DNA of 64,000 nt from an uncultured Oscillospiraceae bacterium (GTDB taxonomy: Bacteria > Bacillota > Clostridia > Oscillospirales > Ruminococcaceae), in the NCBI GenBank assembly GCA_910577565.1, contig CAJTNJ010000002.1, positions 62,001 to 126,000 on the forward strand. The letters run 5' to 3'. Of the stretch, positions 1-7,718 are shown piece by piece. Position 1 is the first letter of the stretch; each line of letters begins with the position of its first letter. Below the pieces are notes generated by a model. The model saw nothing but the letters and a program-made list of their open reading frames with translations, searched no databases and was not told the origin of the DNA. A program made the position numbers and the translations under genes.

Positions 1-594
1 TTATCAATTAAAGAAAATTGTTATAAGCTTCATGAAATGTTAAAAGATAAAAAAATCAGTGTTTTAGTAAACAATGCTGGGTTTGGTGATTTTGGTAGAT
101 TTTCAGATTCCGATTTAAAAACAGATTTAAATATGATAGATCTTAACATTTGTTGCGTTCATATATTAACTAAACTGTTTTTAAAAGACTTTCTCAAAAA
201 CGACCATGGTTTCATTCTTAACGTTTCTTCATTAGCCGGATTTATGCCCGGTGGGCCACTTATGGCAACATATTATGCAACTAAATCTTATATTTTAAGT
301 TTATCTCTTGCAATTTATGAAGAGATACGAAAATGTAAAAGCAAAGTATCAATAAGTGTATTGTGTCCGGGACCTGTCAAAACAAAATTTAATAATCGCG
401 CAGGAGTTAATTTTTCTATAAAACCGCTTTCAAGCAAAGAGGTTGCAAAAATATCTGTAGAAAAGATGTTTAAAAAGCAACTGCTCATAATTCCTGGAAT
501 GATGATGAAACTATCATATGTATTTTCTAAATTACTTCCTATAAAACAACAGCTTATGGCAATTTATCATATACAGCATAAAAAAAGATATTAA
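1..594 (+). CDS. Short-chain dehydrogenase/reductase, 5' end outside window
   Basis: This is a classical SDR-family NAD(P)-dependent oxidoreductase lacking its N-terminus, because the frame is already open at base 1. The first in-frame ATG (37) lies inside the Rossmann fold and is not the true start. Visible SDR motifs are NNAG near bases 70-81, the serine of NVSS near 220-230, the catalytic YxxxK (YATK, about 274-285), and the PGPVKT segment after it, which contacts the cofactor. The TGxxxGxG cofactor loop must lie upstream. The substrate cannot be predicted. The gene converges tail to tail with the next one, leaving two bases between the stop codons and no obvious terminator. Confidence 0.9.
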   Translation, partial: LSIKENCYKLHEMLKDKKISVLVNNAGFGDFGRFSDSDLKTDLNMIDLNICCVHILTKLFLKDFLKNDHGFILNVSSLAGFMPGGPLMATYYATKSYILSLSLAIYEEIRKCKSKVSISVLCPGPVKTKFNNRAGVNFSIKPLSSKEVAKISVEKMFKKQLLIIPGMMMKLSYVFSKLLPIKQQLMAIYHIQHKKRY

Positions 595-596
595 AA

Positions 597-1211
597 TTAA
601 TCGCAAGATCTAATCACGAGCAAATAACCAGATTTTAGTTCTATTTTGGCATTAGTTGAATTAAAAATATTGCTGATTCCCCTAGAACTGCCGGGTAATA
701 AGCACTCATTTTTTAAAGGATATAAAAGACCTGTTGTTGTAATACTAATACATTTAGTTATAGGAATCAGTGAACACAAATTACCTTTTTTACCTGATAG
801 GCTAATATGAGAGTTGCAAAGGGTTATTTTGTTGTGTGAATCGACTATTAAACATTTAATTTTTTTGTCTATCAAAGTTTTAAGCAGCATTATATTAGCG
901 AGTGTATGGTCAAGCCTTGTACCCGTACACCCTAACATTATAATTTCATCAGATCCTTTTTCAATTGCTATATTAACGGCAAGCTCTGTATCGGTGTAGT
1001 CTTTGTTTTGAGGATATATTTTAACATTTTGTTTGTCGAGGTTGGATTTTACCGAATCCATATCGCCTATACAGAGATTTGGTTTAATTCCTATTTTATT
1101 CACCACATCAAAACCACTATCTGCACATATTATATATGAAGCAGTCTTAATGTATTTTTTTATCAAATCTATATTTTCAACTGTTCCCCCTGAAACTATT
1201 ACAGTTTTCAC
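597..1211 (-). CDS. thiN: Thiamine pyrophosphokinase
   Basis: It transfers pyrophosphate from ATP to thiamine to make thiamine diphosphate, the cofactor of enzymes such as the acetolactate synthase encoded later in the window. Family hallmarks are the N-terminal SGG, the ADSG motif, GDMDS (the family's GDFDS metal-binding loop), the TDTELA segment and GCTGTRLDH. At about 204 residues the length is normal. The frame opens with ATG at 1229, but a GGAG motif lies eight bases before a GTG at 1211, which makes the product begin MKTVIVSGG as in homologues, so I chose that start. It stands alone on the minus strand between two forward genes. No thiamine riboswitch is visible upstream. Confidence 0.88.
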   Translation of the reverse strand: MKTVIVSGGTVENIDLIKKYIKTASYIICADSGFDVVNKIGIKPNLCIGDMDSVKSNLDKQNVKIYPQNKDYTDTELAVNIAIEKGSDEIIMLGCTGTRLDHTLANIMLLKTLIDKKIKCLIVDSHNKITLCNSHISLSGKKGNLCSLIPITKCISITTTGLLYPLKNECLLPGSSRGISNIFNSTNAKIELKSGYLLVIRSCD

Positions 1212-1294
1212 TCTAATTGCTCCAATCATATATATTTGCTATAAGTTTAATTTTACACAAATTATTTAATATTATCAAGGAGAAATAACATTTT

Positions 1295-1975
1295 ATGTCT
1301 TACAAAGCAGCAATTTTTGACATGGATGGCACTTTGCTTGACTCATCGTGGGTTTGGGATAAAGTAGATGCCAAATTCCACAAAATGATGAATATAAAAG
1401 CCGACGTAGGATATTCTGAAGAAATAATGCATATGCCACCTACTGAGTGTGCAATTTATACTATAAATAAGTATAAATTATCAAACACACCTGATGAAGT
1501 TAAGAAGATATGGTATGATATAGCAAAAGATTTATATGAAAAAGAAGTAAAATTAAAACCGGGAGCTTCAAAGTTGCTTGAAGTGATGGTTAAGAATAAT
1601 ATAAAAATTTGTTTAGCTACTTCCTGTTATGTAGAACTTAGCGAACTTTCTCTTAAAAAGAACAATATTTATGATAAGTTTAATCATTTTTTATATTGCG
1701 ATAAATTAGGTGTAAATAAAAAATCAGCTGATTTATATCTTGCTTGTGCAGAACAAATGAAAATTTCACCAAAGTGTTGTGCGGTTTTTGAAGACATTAT
1801 AGCACCGTTAAATTCTGTCAAAGCTTATGATATGGGCTATTTTGCGGTGGATGATATAAAACAGACACCTGAAATTAAAAAGCAACTTAAAAAACAAGCA
1901 GATTTTTATATAAATGATTTTAATAGTTTTATTAAATATGGATATTTTGATTTATTCTTCATTGATAAGAGGTAA
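1295..1975 (+). CDS. HAD-superfamily hydrolase, beta-phosphoglucomutase-like
   Basis: This is a cytosolic haloacid-dehalogenase-type phosphatase or phosphomutase. The N-terminal DMDGT motif supplies the nucleophile D9 and acid/base D11. An alpha-helical cap follows (about residues 17-85), then the motif II region LATS, a lysine in GVNKKSADLY (motif III), and the acidic motif FEDI near residue 166. At 226 residues it has the usual size for subfamily I with a C1 cap. An AAGGAG ribosome site precedes the ATG. It lies five bases from a second HAD gene, so the two are probably cotranscribed. Substrate specificity cannot be read from the sequence. Confidence 0.85.
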   Translation: MSYKAAIFDMDGTLLDSSWVWDKVDAKFHKMMNIKADVGYSEEIMHMPPTECAIYTINKYKLSNTPDEVKKIWYDIAKDLYEKEVKLKPGASKLLEVMVKNNIKICLATSCYVELSELSLKKNNIYDKFNHFLYCDKLGVNKKSADLYLACAEQMKISPKCCAVFEDIIAPLNSVKAYDMGYFAVDDIKQTPEIKKQLKKQADFYINDFNSFIKYGYFDLFFIDKR

Positions 1976-1980
1976 AATAT

Positions 1981-2619
1981 ATGAAGCGCTTTTTATTTAT
2001 AACTGATTTTGATGGTACGGCAACAGCACAGGATTTCTTTTTGCAGATAATGTACAGATATAAACATAAAAAAATTTTTTCAAAACGTCCAAGCAACAGT
2101 TTTGATTTTTTATCAGATATATTGGGCAATATCAAAATTACAGAACAACAGCTTCAAAAAGAAATAGAGTACATACCATTGGATCCCTTTTTTGTTGATA
2201 CAATAAAAACTATAAAAGAGTTTGGTGGCGATGTAGTTGTTTTAAGTGCAGGCTCAACATATTATATAAAGCGCAAGTTAGCAATGGTTGGATTAGACGA
2301 CATAGACATAATTAGCAACAAAGGCATTTATAAAGACGGTGGCATAAAGCTTATAAGAGATCCGAATAATGAGTTTTTTTGTGATATGTTTGGCATTGAT
2401 AAAACAAAAGTTGTTAAGCATTTCAAAAAATATTATAAGACCATTGCCTACGTCGGAGATTCTAGGGTCGATTTTGATGCATGTAAACTATGTGATATTC
2501 GTTTTGCAAAAAACACACTTTCTCGCATATTTGATTTGTTTTTAATGAGTTATTATAAATTTGAAAATTTTGACGATATAAAAAAAGTCTTAATTAAAAA
2601 TTTGGGAAATATTAATTGA
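1981..2619 (+). CDS. HAD-IB phosphatase, MtnX/SerB-like
   Basis: A second HAD phosphatase, of a different subfamily from its neighbour. The sequence shows DFDGT with D9 and D11, a motif II serine in LSAGS, and motif IV YVGDSRVDFDAC. The length (212 residues) and the small cap match the MtnX/phosphoserine phosphatase-like IB group. These enzymes dephosphorylate small metabolites such as phosphoserine or methionine-salvage intermediates. No salvage genes are nearby, so the substrate stays open. The start follows the upstream stop by five bases, with the GATAAGAGGT ribosome site inside the preceding gene. It is the last gene before the tRNA operon. Confidence 0.82.
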   Translation: MKRFLFITDFDGTATAQDFFLQIMYRYKHKKIFSKRPSNSFDFLSDILGNIKITEQQLQKEIEYIPLDPFFVDTIKTIKEFGGDVVVLSAGSTYYIKRKLAMVGLDDIDIISNKGIYKDGGIKLIRDPNNEFFCDMFGIDKTKVVKHFKKYYKTIAYVGDSRVDFDACKLCDIRFAKNTLSRIFDLFLMSYYKFENFDDIKKVLIKNLGNIN

Positions 2620-2689
2620 TGTAAAATAGTTTTAATTTTTAAAACAAAATACATTTACAAAAAATGACGTGGTTATTTAAAAAAATTTA

Positions 2690-2718
2690 TTGACAAATTG
2701 AGAGCATATGTGTATAAT
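2690..2718 (+). promoter_or_regulatory. SigA-type promoter of the tRNA operon
   Basis: TTGACA at 2690-2695 and TATAAT at 2713-2718 with a 17-base spacer: a perfect consensus pair, 23 bases before the first tRNA. This is the strongest-looking promoter in the window, as expected for a stable-RNA operon. Confidence 0.85.
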
Positions 2719-2741
2719 AATAATCGTTGCTAAAATAAAAT

Positions 2742-2817
2742 GGGAGCTTAGCTCAGCTGGGAGAGCATCTGCCTTACAAGCAGGGGGTCACAGGTTCGAG
2801 CCCTGTAGTTCCCACCA
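2742..2817 (+). tRNA. tRNA-Val (anticodon TAC)
   Basis: A full cloverleaf can be folded: a 7-bp acceptor stem (GGGAGCT with AGTTCCC), D arm, anticodon loop CTTACAA with TAC, and T arm GGTTCGAG. CCA is encoded. First gene of a four-tRNA operon. Confidence 0.95.
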
Positions 2818-2823
2818 TTTTAT

Positions 2824-2900
2824 GGCCCTGTAGTTCAGTTGGTTAGAACGCCTGCCTGTCACGCAGGAGGTCGACAGTTCAAGTCTGTTCAGGGTCGCCA
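2824..2900 (+). tRNA. tRNA-Asp (anticodon GTC)
   Basis: Acceptor stem GGCCCTG/CAGGGTC with one G-T pair, anticodon stem CCTGC/GCAGG around loop CTGTCAC, discriminator G, and encoded CCA. Six bases after tRNA-Val. Confidence 0.95.
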
Positions 2901-2917
2901 CCTTTTTATTTTAGCAT

Positions 2918-2993
<76 letters not shown>

Positions 2994-3012
2994 TTCCTTT
3001 TTAGGGATGTTT

Positions 3013-3088
3013 GCGGGTTTAGCTCATCTGGTAGAGCGCCACCTTGCCAAGGTGGAGGTAGCGAGTTCGAGCCTCGTAACCCGCTCCA
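3013..3088 (+). tRNA. tRNA-Gly (anticodon GCC)
   Basis: Acceptor stem GCGGGTT/AACCCGC, anticodon stem CCACC/GGTGG around loop TTGCCAA, discriminator T, and encoded CCA. Last gene of the operon, followed directly by a terminator. Confidence 0.95.
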
Positions 3089-3089
3089 A

Positions 3090-3126
3090 AACGCACTTGA
3101 TGATTTTTTGAGTGTGTTTTTGTTTT
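3090..3126 (+). terminator. Rho-independent terminator of the tRNA operon
   Basis: ACGCACT pairs with AGTGTGT (one G-T pair) across an AT-rich loop and is followed by a T-rich tail. It begins immediately after the tRNA-Gly CCA. Confidence 0.7.
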
Positions 3127-3180
3127 ATATAAAGTCCTAAAACTTAACTTAATATTTTTGTATCACTTTTGACTTTCTTG

Positions 3181-3210
3181 CATATAGATTGATTAATAGA
3201 AATCTATATG
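3181..3210 (+). promoter_or_regulatory. Perfect 10-bp inverted repeat before spoIIID
   Basis: CATATAGATT (3181-3190) and AATCTATATG (3201-3210) are exact reverse complements separated by ten bases. The right arm abuts the spoIIID ribosome site (GAGGTG, 3212-3217). The left arm resembles a sigma-E -10 element (family consensus CATACAnT), and spoIIID is a sigma-E gene in Bacillus. The repeat could be a promoter/operator or an mRNA hairpin masking the ribosome site. No convincing -35 was found. Confidence 0.5.
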
Positions 3211-3223
3211 TGAGGTGTTATAG

Positions 3224-3472
3224 GTGAGAAATCAAATAGATAATAGATGCATAAAACTTGGAGAATATATTGTTGAAAACGCAAGTACGGTTAGAGCCAC
3301 AGCAAAAGAATTTGGTGTATCTAAAAGTACAGTACATAAAGATGTTAGTGTTCGCTTAAAAAAACTTAATCCTCAACTTTACAAAGAAGTACATGAAATT
3401 TTAGAAGTTAATAAACAAGAACGTCATATTCGTGGAGGTATTGCTACTAGAAAAAAATACAAAGGAATTTAA
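3224..3472 (+). CDS. spoIIID: Sporulation transcription factor SpoIIID
   Basis: This small DNA-binding protein acts in the mother cell during sporulation, activating and repressing sigma-E-dependent genes and preparing the switch to sigma-K. The 82-residue product aligns over its full length with the family from memory: KLGEYIVEN, a helix-turn-helix around residues 23-42 with the very conserved EFGVSKSTVHKD, and the basic C-terminal RHIRGG...KKYK tail. It starts with GTG, six bases after GAGGTG. This gene is the main evidence that the organism forms endospores. It is monocistronic here, whereas in Bacillus it lies near mbl; no mbl is seen in this window. A perfect inverted repeat lies directly upstream. 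Confidence 0.96.
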   Translation: MRNQIDNRCIKLGEYIVENASTVRATAKEFGVSKSTVHKDVSVRLKKLNPQLYKEVHEILEVNKQERHIRGGIATRKKYKGI

Positions 3473-3774
3473 AATTACAAAAAAAATTATTGTATGTAGC
3501 AAAAAAGATTTCCATTATATAAACAGTAAATAATAAATAAAATTACATTTGATAAATCCTATATAATGAAACAACACGTTTCGAATATTAGTGTATGTTT
3601 TGTTTATAGGATTTTAATTGTAGAAAATTTAAAAATATAATTAAAATGAATAATAAAATGATTATTTTTTATAAAATAAATTTTAGTTGCTATTGTCAAC
3701 TTACATTTATATATCCCATATCTAAAAACTATTATTTGACTCTTTAGTTTTTTTAATATATACCAGATTAAAGC
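3473..3774. other. AT-rich intergenic region, nothing recognised
   Basis: About 300 bases between spoIIID and the ilvA promoter. It has no credible reading frame, RNA or clear terminator, only scattered A/T runs. Confidence 0.6.
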
Positions 3775-3803
3775 TTGACAAATACCTGTAAATATTCTAT
3801 TAT
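3775..3803 (+). promoter_or_regulatory. SigA-type promoter of ilvA
   Basis: TTGACA (3775-3780), a 17-base spacer, and TATTAT (3798-3803). The start codon is about 87 bases further on. No T-box consensus (GGGTGGNACCGCG) is seen in the leader. Confidence 0.65.
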
Positions 3804-3889
3804 TGAAACAAATTTAATCATTATTTTTTTGTTTTTTATTAAATGCTATTTTATTTTTAATTTAAATCTGAAGAAAGGGTGCAATATTC

Positions 3890-5089
3890 ATGTTAAGCTT
3901 GGATAAGATAAAAGACTGCGCTAATATTCTCAAAGATATTACTAGGGCTACAGACATGATTGAAGCACCAGCACTTAGTAGCAAAAATAAGATCTATTTA
4001 AAAACTGAAAATTTACAACGAACAGGCTCGTTTAAAATTAGAGGTGCTTATTGTAAAATATCTAAGTTAACTGATGAAGAAAAATCTAAAGGTGTTATTG
4101 CTTGCTCAGCAGGTAATCATGCCCAAGGAGTAGCTCTTGCTGCTGAACATGAAGGAATATCATCTATAATTTGTTTGCCTGATATCGCACCAATTTCAAA
4201 AATAGAAGCTACAAAAAAATATGGCGCTAATATTGTAAGAGTTAATGGTGTTTATGATGATGCTTACAATCGTGCTCTTGAAATACAGCAGCAAACTGGC
4301 AGAACATTTATACATCCATTCGATGATATAGAAATTATTGCTGGTCAAGGAACTGTAGGCCTTGAAATTTTTGAACAGTTACCAGAAATAGATGCTGTAG
4401 TTGTACCGATAGGGGGCGGAGGTTTAATATCTGGTATAGCCTATACACTAAAAAACCTAAAACCTGGAATAAAAGTTTACGGTGTACAAGCAAGTGGTGC
4501 TCCTAGTATGTATAATTCCATAAAAAACAAAGAAATTTCCGAACTAAGTTCAGTTAGCACAATTGCTGATGGTATAGCTGTAAAAAAACCTGGAATATTT
4601 ACATATGATATTTGTACCAAATATGTTGACGATATATTCATTGTATCAGATGATGAAATCTCAACTGCGATATTAACATTAATAGAAAAACAAAAGATAA
4701 TTTCTGAAGGTGCTGGAGCTGTAGCTATAGCCGCAGTTTTGTTTGATAAAATACCACTAAAAAATAAAAATGTTGTCTGTTTGGTGTCTGGTGGAAATAT
4801 AGATGTTACTATTTTATCCCGTGTTATTAATAGAGGTTTGTTAAAAGCTGGAAGAACTGCTAATTTAAAAATTGCTCTTACAGATAGACCTGGTCAGCTC
4901 CGTGACGTTTCAAGAATAATAGCAAATTTAAATGCAAATGTTATATCAATATACCATAACCGCGCAGATGAAAATATGCCAATAGACGATTGCTTTCTTG
5001 ATCTTGTTCTTGAAACTCGTGATCATAAACATATTGAAATAATTAAAAAAGAGCTTATTTTAGAAGGCTTTGAAATAGTTAATAGCTAA
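3890..5089 (+). CDS. ilvA: Threonine ammonia-lyase (threonine dehydratase) with ACT domain
   Basis: This pyridoxal-phosphate enzyme deaminates threonine to 2-oxobutanoate, the entry step to isoleucine. The PLP lysine is K49 in GSFKIRGAY. SAGNHAQG and the glycine-rich GGGGLISG cofactor-phosphate loop follow. The catalytic fold covers about residues 1-320. A single C-terminal ACT-like domain (about 325-399, starting LKIALTDRPGQL) is present. The 399-residue length and single ACT domain match the short clostridial/TdcB-plus-ACT form rather than the roughly 510-residue two-domain IlvA of E. coli, so a catabolic role is also possible. The biosynthetic partners ilvB/ilvN lie 40 kb away in the window. 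An AAAGGGTG ribosome site precedes the ATG. Confidence 0.93.
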   Translation: MLSLDKIKDCANILKDITRATDMIEAPALSSKNKIYLKTENLQRTGSFKIRGAYCKISKLTDEEKSKGVIACSAGNHAQGVALAAEHEGISSIICLPDIAPISKIEATKKYGANIVRVNGVYDDAYNRALEIQQQTGRTFIHPFDDIEIIAGQGTVGLEIFEQLPEIDAVVVPIGGGGLISGIAYTLKNLKPGIKVYGVQASGAPSMYNSIKNKEISELSSVSTIADGIAVKKPGIFTYDICTKYVDDIFIVSDDEISTAILTLIEKQKIISEGAGAVAIAAVLFDKIPLKNKNVVCLVSGGNIDVTILSRVINRGLLKAGRTANLKIALTDRPGQLRDVSRIIANLNANVISIYHNRADENMPIDDCFLDLVLETRDHKHIEIIKKELILEGFEIVNS

Positions 5090-5175
5090 TTTTAAAACAG
5101 ATATTGTCCCTTCATAACAATATTTAAGTATGCATATTCATATCTTAAGTACTGTTATTTTGAGGGGGCACTTTT

Positions 5176-5472
5176 ATGGTATGCAAACTTGAGGAGCTAA
5201 GAGACAAAAGTGTTATAAATGTAAAAGATGGTGTATGTCTTGGATGTGTTGACGATGTTGTAATCGATACTTGTTCGGCAAAAGTAATATCCCTTGTAAT
5301 TTATGGGAGATGTCGTTTTTTTGGACTTTTCGGCAGAGAAGATGATATAATTATTTCATGGAACAATATTAATGTAATTGGTGACGACGCTGTTTTAGTT
5401 TGCTTTGAATGCCTGCCATGTTCTTGTGGCTCAAGGAAAAAAAGGAACTTTTTTCATTCATTGTTCAATTAA
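5176..5472 (+). CDS. YlmC/YmxH-family PRC-barrel protein
   Basis: A 98-residue single-domain protein of the PRC-barrel type found in spore-forming Firmicutes as YlmC/YmxH. The N-terminal part (KLEELRDKSVINVKDG, then CVDDVVID) and the FFGLFGREDDIIISWNNI segment, which contains the conserved G-x-DI-I-W-I core, are typical. The function is not established; some members are sporulation-associated. A strong GAGGGGG ribosome site lies nine bases before the ATG. The C-terminus carries a CLPCSCGSRKKR tail with three cysteines, beyond the usual core. A decayed IS1-like element begins about 15 bases after its stop codon. Confidence 0.85.
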   Translation: MVCKLEELRDKSVINVKDGVCLGCVDDVVIDTCSAKVISLVIYGRCRFFGLFGREDDIIISWNNINVIGDDAVLVCFECLPCSCGSRKKRNFFHSLFN

Positions 5473-5487
5473 ATGATACTTTTAATA

Positions 5488-6120
5488 GAGGGATCACCAT
5501 AAGAGAAGTATTAAAGATATGAAATGTGAAAAATATAAAAAGAAGATAAATAAATGAAGGAAAAACTAGATTTTGGTAAATCAAATGTACAGATGTAATT
5601 AAAGAAATGTATAATAAAATTGTATTTTGAAGGAAACATTAAAATGACTGCAGGGAAGATATTGAGAATAGAAAAAAGTGATATATGGACAAGTTACAGA
5701 CGTTAGCAGGGAGAAAAAACAAAATTTACATAATAACAACTTGTAAGTAGTGCTAAATTGCAGATAATAAAATAATGTGTAAATTTTGATAAAAGTTATG
5801 AAAAGATATATAAATTTAAAGATAATTCAAAAGAAGTATAGTATTATTACTATTCTAATGTATATTATGCTTATATTATTACGAAACTTAAAAGTCATAA
5901 AAAAGATAGCCTACACTTTATAAAGTGCAAATTCCTAGTGCATTATATGTGCCACCTATGCGCAGGAAATCCAAATATTTCTTTATTATAATAGCTATTG
6001 CAAAAGCTGTCTTTAAAATTTTTGTTTATGCTTTTAATAAATTTGCTCTAGCTAAAATTTTTCCATATTTCACTCAAATCTGGCTTTTTCCTTTTATTTA
6101 ACGCTCTTGGCACTCCCAAA
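5488..6120 (+). mobile_element. Decayed IS1-like element (remnant 1)
   Basis: This piece has no open reading frame but follows the better-preserved element at 49508-50300. The left end GAGGGATCACC resembles that element's terminal GAGCGCCC. Then come a degraded first frame (5520-5610), a stretch matching the start of the second frame (5690-5760, with the shared core AGAGAAAAAAC-like and CTTGTAAGTAG), and its 3' part (5940-6110, sharing AAAGCTGTCTTTAAAAT and TGCTTTTAATAAATTTGC). It has several indels and stops throughout. It separates the PRC-barrel gene from the membrane protein at 6276. Confidence 0.75.
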
Positions 6121-6275
6121 GTTATTTTATTGTTGTTTAGATTTAATTTATATGATAAAATATAATATAAATTGTTTTTATACAAAGTTTCTATATAGTG
6201 TAGTTACAATAGTATTTTATGTATTGGTAATATGAGTTTTTTATTTATAATATAACATATTGGGAGCAACTATAT

Positions 6276-7622
6276 ATGAAAGTATTTGGGCTTATAGCCA
6301 AAACTCATTTAAACTCTGTGGTTAGACTTATTACTGGTCTTGTAATATTAATAATAGGAATTTTTCTTGTGGTTGAACAGGAGTTTATACTTGTAACTAT
6401 CATATACTTGGTATCAGTAATAATGATTTTTATGGGGATACTTTTTCTTGTTGATTGGATAATTAAAGTTCCTCGTATTGAGATTAAGTTGCTTTATTCA
6501 ATAATAACAATAAGTCTTGGTGTATTAATGTTTTGTTATGTTTTTGTTCCTTCATTCGTCGTAACATTTCTATTTGGAATTTACTTAATGTTTTGTGCTT
6601 TTGTAGAATTTATAGATTCATATATTTCATTTAAAAATAAAACACATAATAGTTTAAAGTCATTGCTTATTGGAATATTTTATTTTATTTTTTCTTTTTT
6701 ACTTACTACTATGACATATATGTATAAATATGCTACTTTTATAATTATAGGTATTTATTGCATACTTTTTGGTGGTACATATGTATTAGATTTTTTATAT
6801 AGCACTTTTCCAAAAAAAACTAAAAGCAGGATCAGCAAACGTAAAAAAAAGATAAAAAGACATTTTAGAATTACAATGCCAAATTTCATATCTGCGTTTA
6901 TTCCAAATTCTATGGCTAAGCAATTTAATGATTTTTTAGCATCAGATAAAAATCAAAAATATACATTTGTCAATAATTTAAATAAAAATGAAAATGAAAA
7001 AGCAGATCTTAAAATATATTTTCATATATCAGAAAGAGGGTTTAATGCAATAGGACATTGTGATATCGAATTTGAAGGTGAGATAATATCTTATGGCAAT
7101 TATGATGAAACCAATCAAAATAAACTTGGAATGGGTCCTGGTGTACTTTTGATTTCAAATCCTGAAAAATATATATCATTCAGACTTAAATTTAATAAAC
7201 TTACAATATTTAGTTTTGGTTTGCGTCTAAATGAGGAACAAAAACAAAAAGTTAGAGAAAGAATAAAAGAAATTAAAGCCCAAACATATTTTTGGGATCC
7301 TCCATATCTTAGTTCATTAAAAAAGAATAAAAAGTCAAAGATAAAAAGCTTTAGGGATTTTTCCAGTTTGCTTTATTATGCAACTGGTGCTAATTTTTAT
7401 AAGTTTAAACAAGGAGAATTTAAAACATATTTTGTAATGACTAAAAACTGTGTTTCTCTTGTTGAAAGTATAGTTTGCAAAGCAGGCACTGATATATTAA
7501 GCATTAATGATATTATTTCTCCTGGTACATTTTATGATTATTTACAAACCGAGTATTTAAGAAAAGACAGTATAGTAATTTCTAGAAATATATACAACTT
7601 TAATGCTAATAAAAAGAATTAG
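6276..7622 (+). CDS. Membrane protein: DUF308-like helices fused to a permuted papain-like (NlpC/LRAT-type) domain
   Basis: The N-terminal ~175 residues form about six hydrophobic helices with the repeated pattern of DUF308/HdeD-like membrane proteins. A strongly basic linker follows (about 178-197, KKTKSRISKRKKKIKR). The C-terminal ~240 residues are soluble. There I see GHCDIEF (H261) and, 130 residues later, KNCVSLVES (C392). This His-before-Cys order, with an N-C pair at the start of a helix, is what circularly permuted NlpC/P60 folds such as LRAT and DUF4105 show. So a membrane-anchored cysteine hydrolase or acyltransferase is possible, but this is inference. The basic linker suggests the domain is cytoplasmic. 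It sits alone between two IS remnants with TTGGGAGC as ribosome site. Confidence 0.6.
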   Translation: MKVFGLIAKTHLNSVVRLITGLVILIIGIFLVVEQEFILVTIIYLVSVIMIFMGILFLVDWIIKVPRIEIKLLYSIITISLGVLMFCYVFVPSFVVTFLFGIYLMFCAFVEFIDSYISFKNKTHNSLKSLLIGIFYFIFSFLLTTMTYMYKYATFIIIGIYCILFGGTYVLDFLYSTFPKKTKSRISKRKKKIKRHFRITMPNFISAFIPNSMAKQFNDFLASDKNQKYTFVNNLNKNENEKADLKIYFHISERGFNAIGHCDIEFEGEIISYGNYDETNQNKLGMGPGVLLISNPEKYISFRLKFNKLTIFSFGLRLNEEQKQKVRERIKEIKAQTYFWDPPYLSSLKKNKKSKIKSFRDFSSLLYYATGANFYKFKQGEFKTYFVMTKNCVSLVESIVCKAGTDILSINDIISPGTFYDYLQTEYLRKDSIVISRNIYNFNANKKN

Positions 7623-7718
7623 TATTAATTTCTTAAATATTATCTGTGCAAAATTAATTTTTTGGTATATTTTTTACAATAATGCTCTAATTTTTTAAAT
7701 ATAAAAAATATTTTCAAT

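Noticed and set aside
5101..5123. ATATTGT/ACAATAT inverted repeat after ilvA as a terminator
   Set aside because: The stem is short, AT-only at the base and has no T run; too weak to call.
5488..6120. Small regulatory RNA in the gap before 6276
   Set aside because: The sequence is explained by a decayed IS1-like element.
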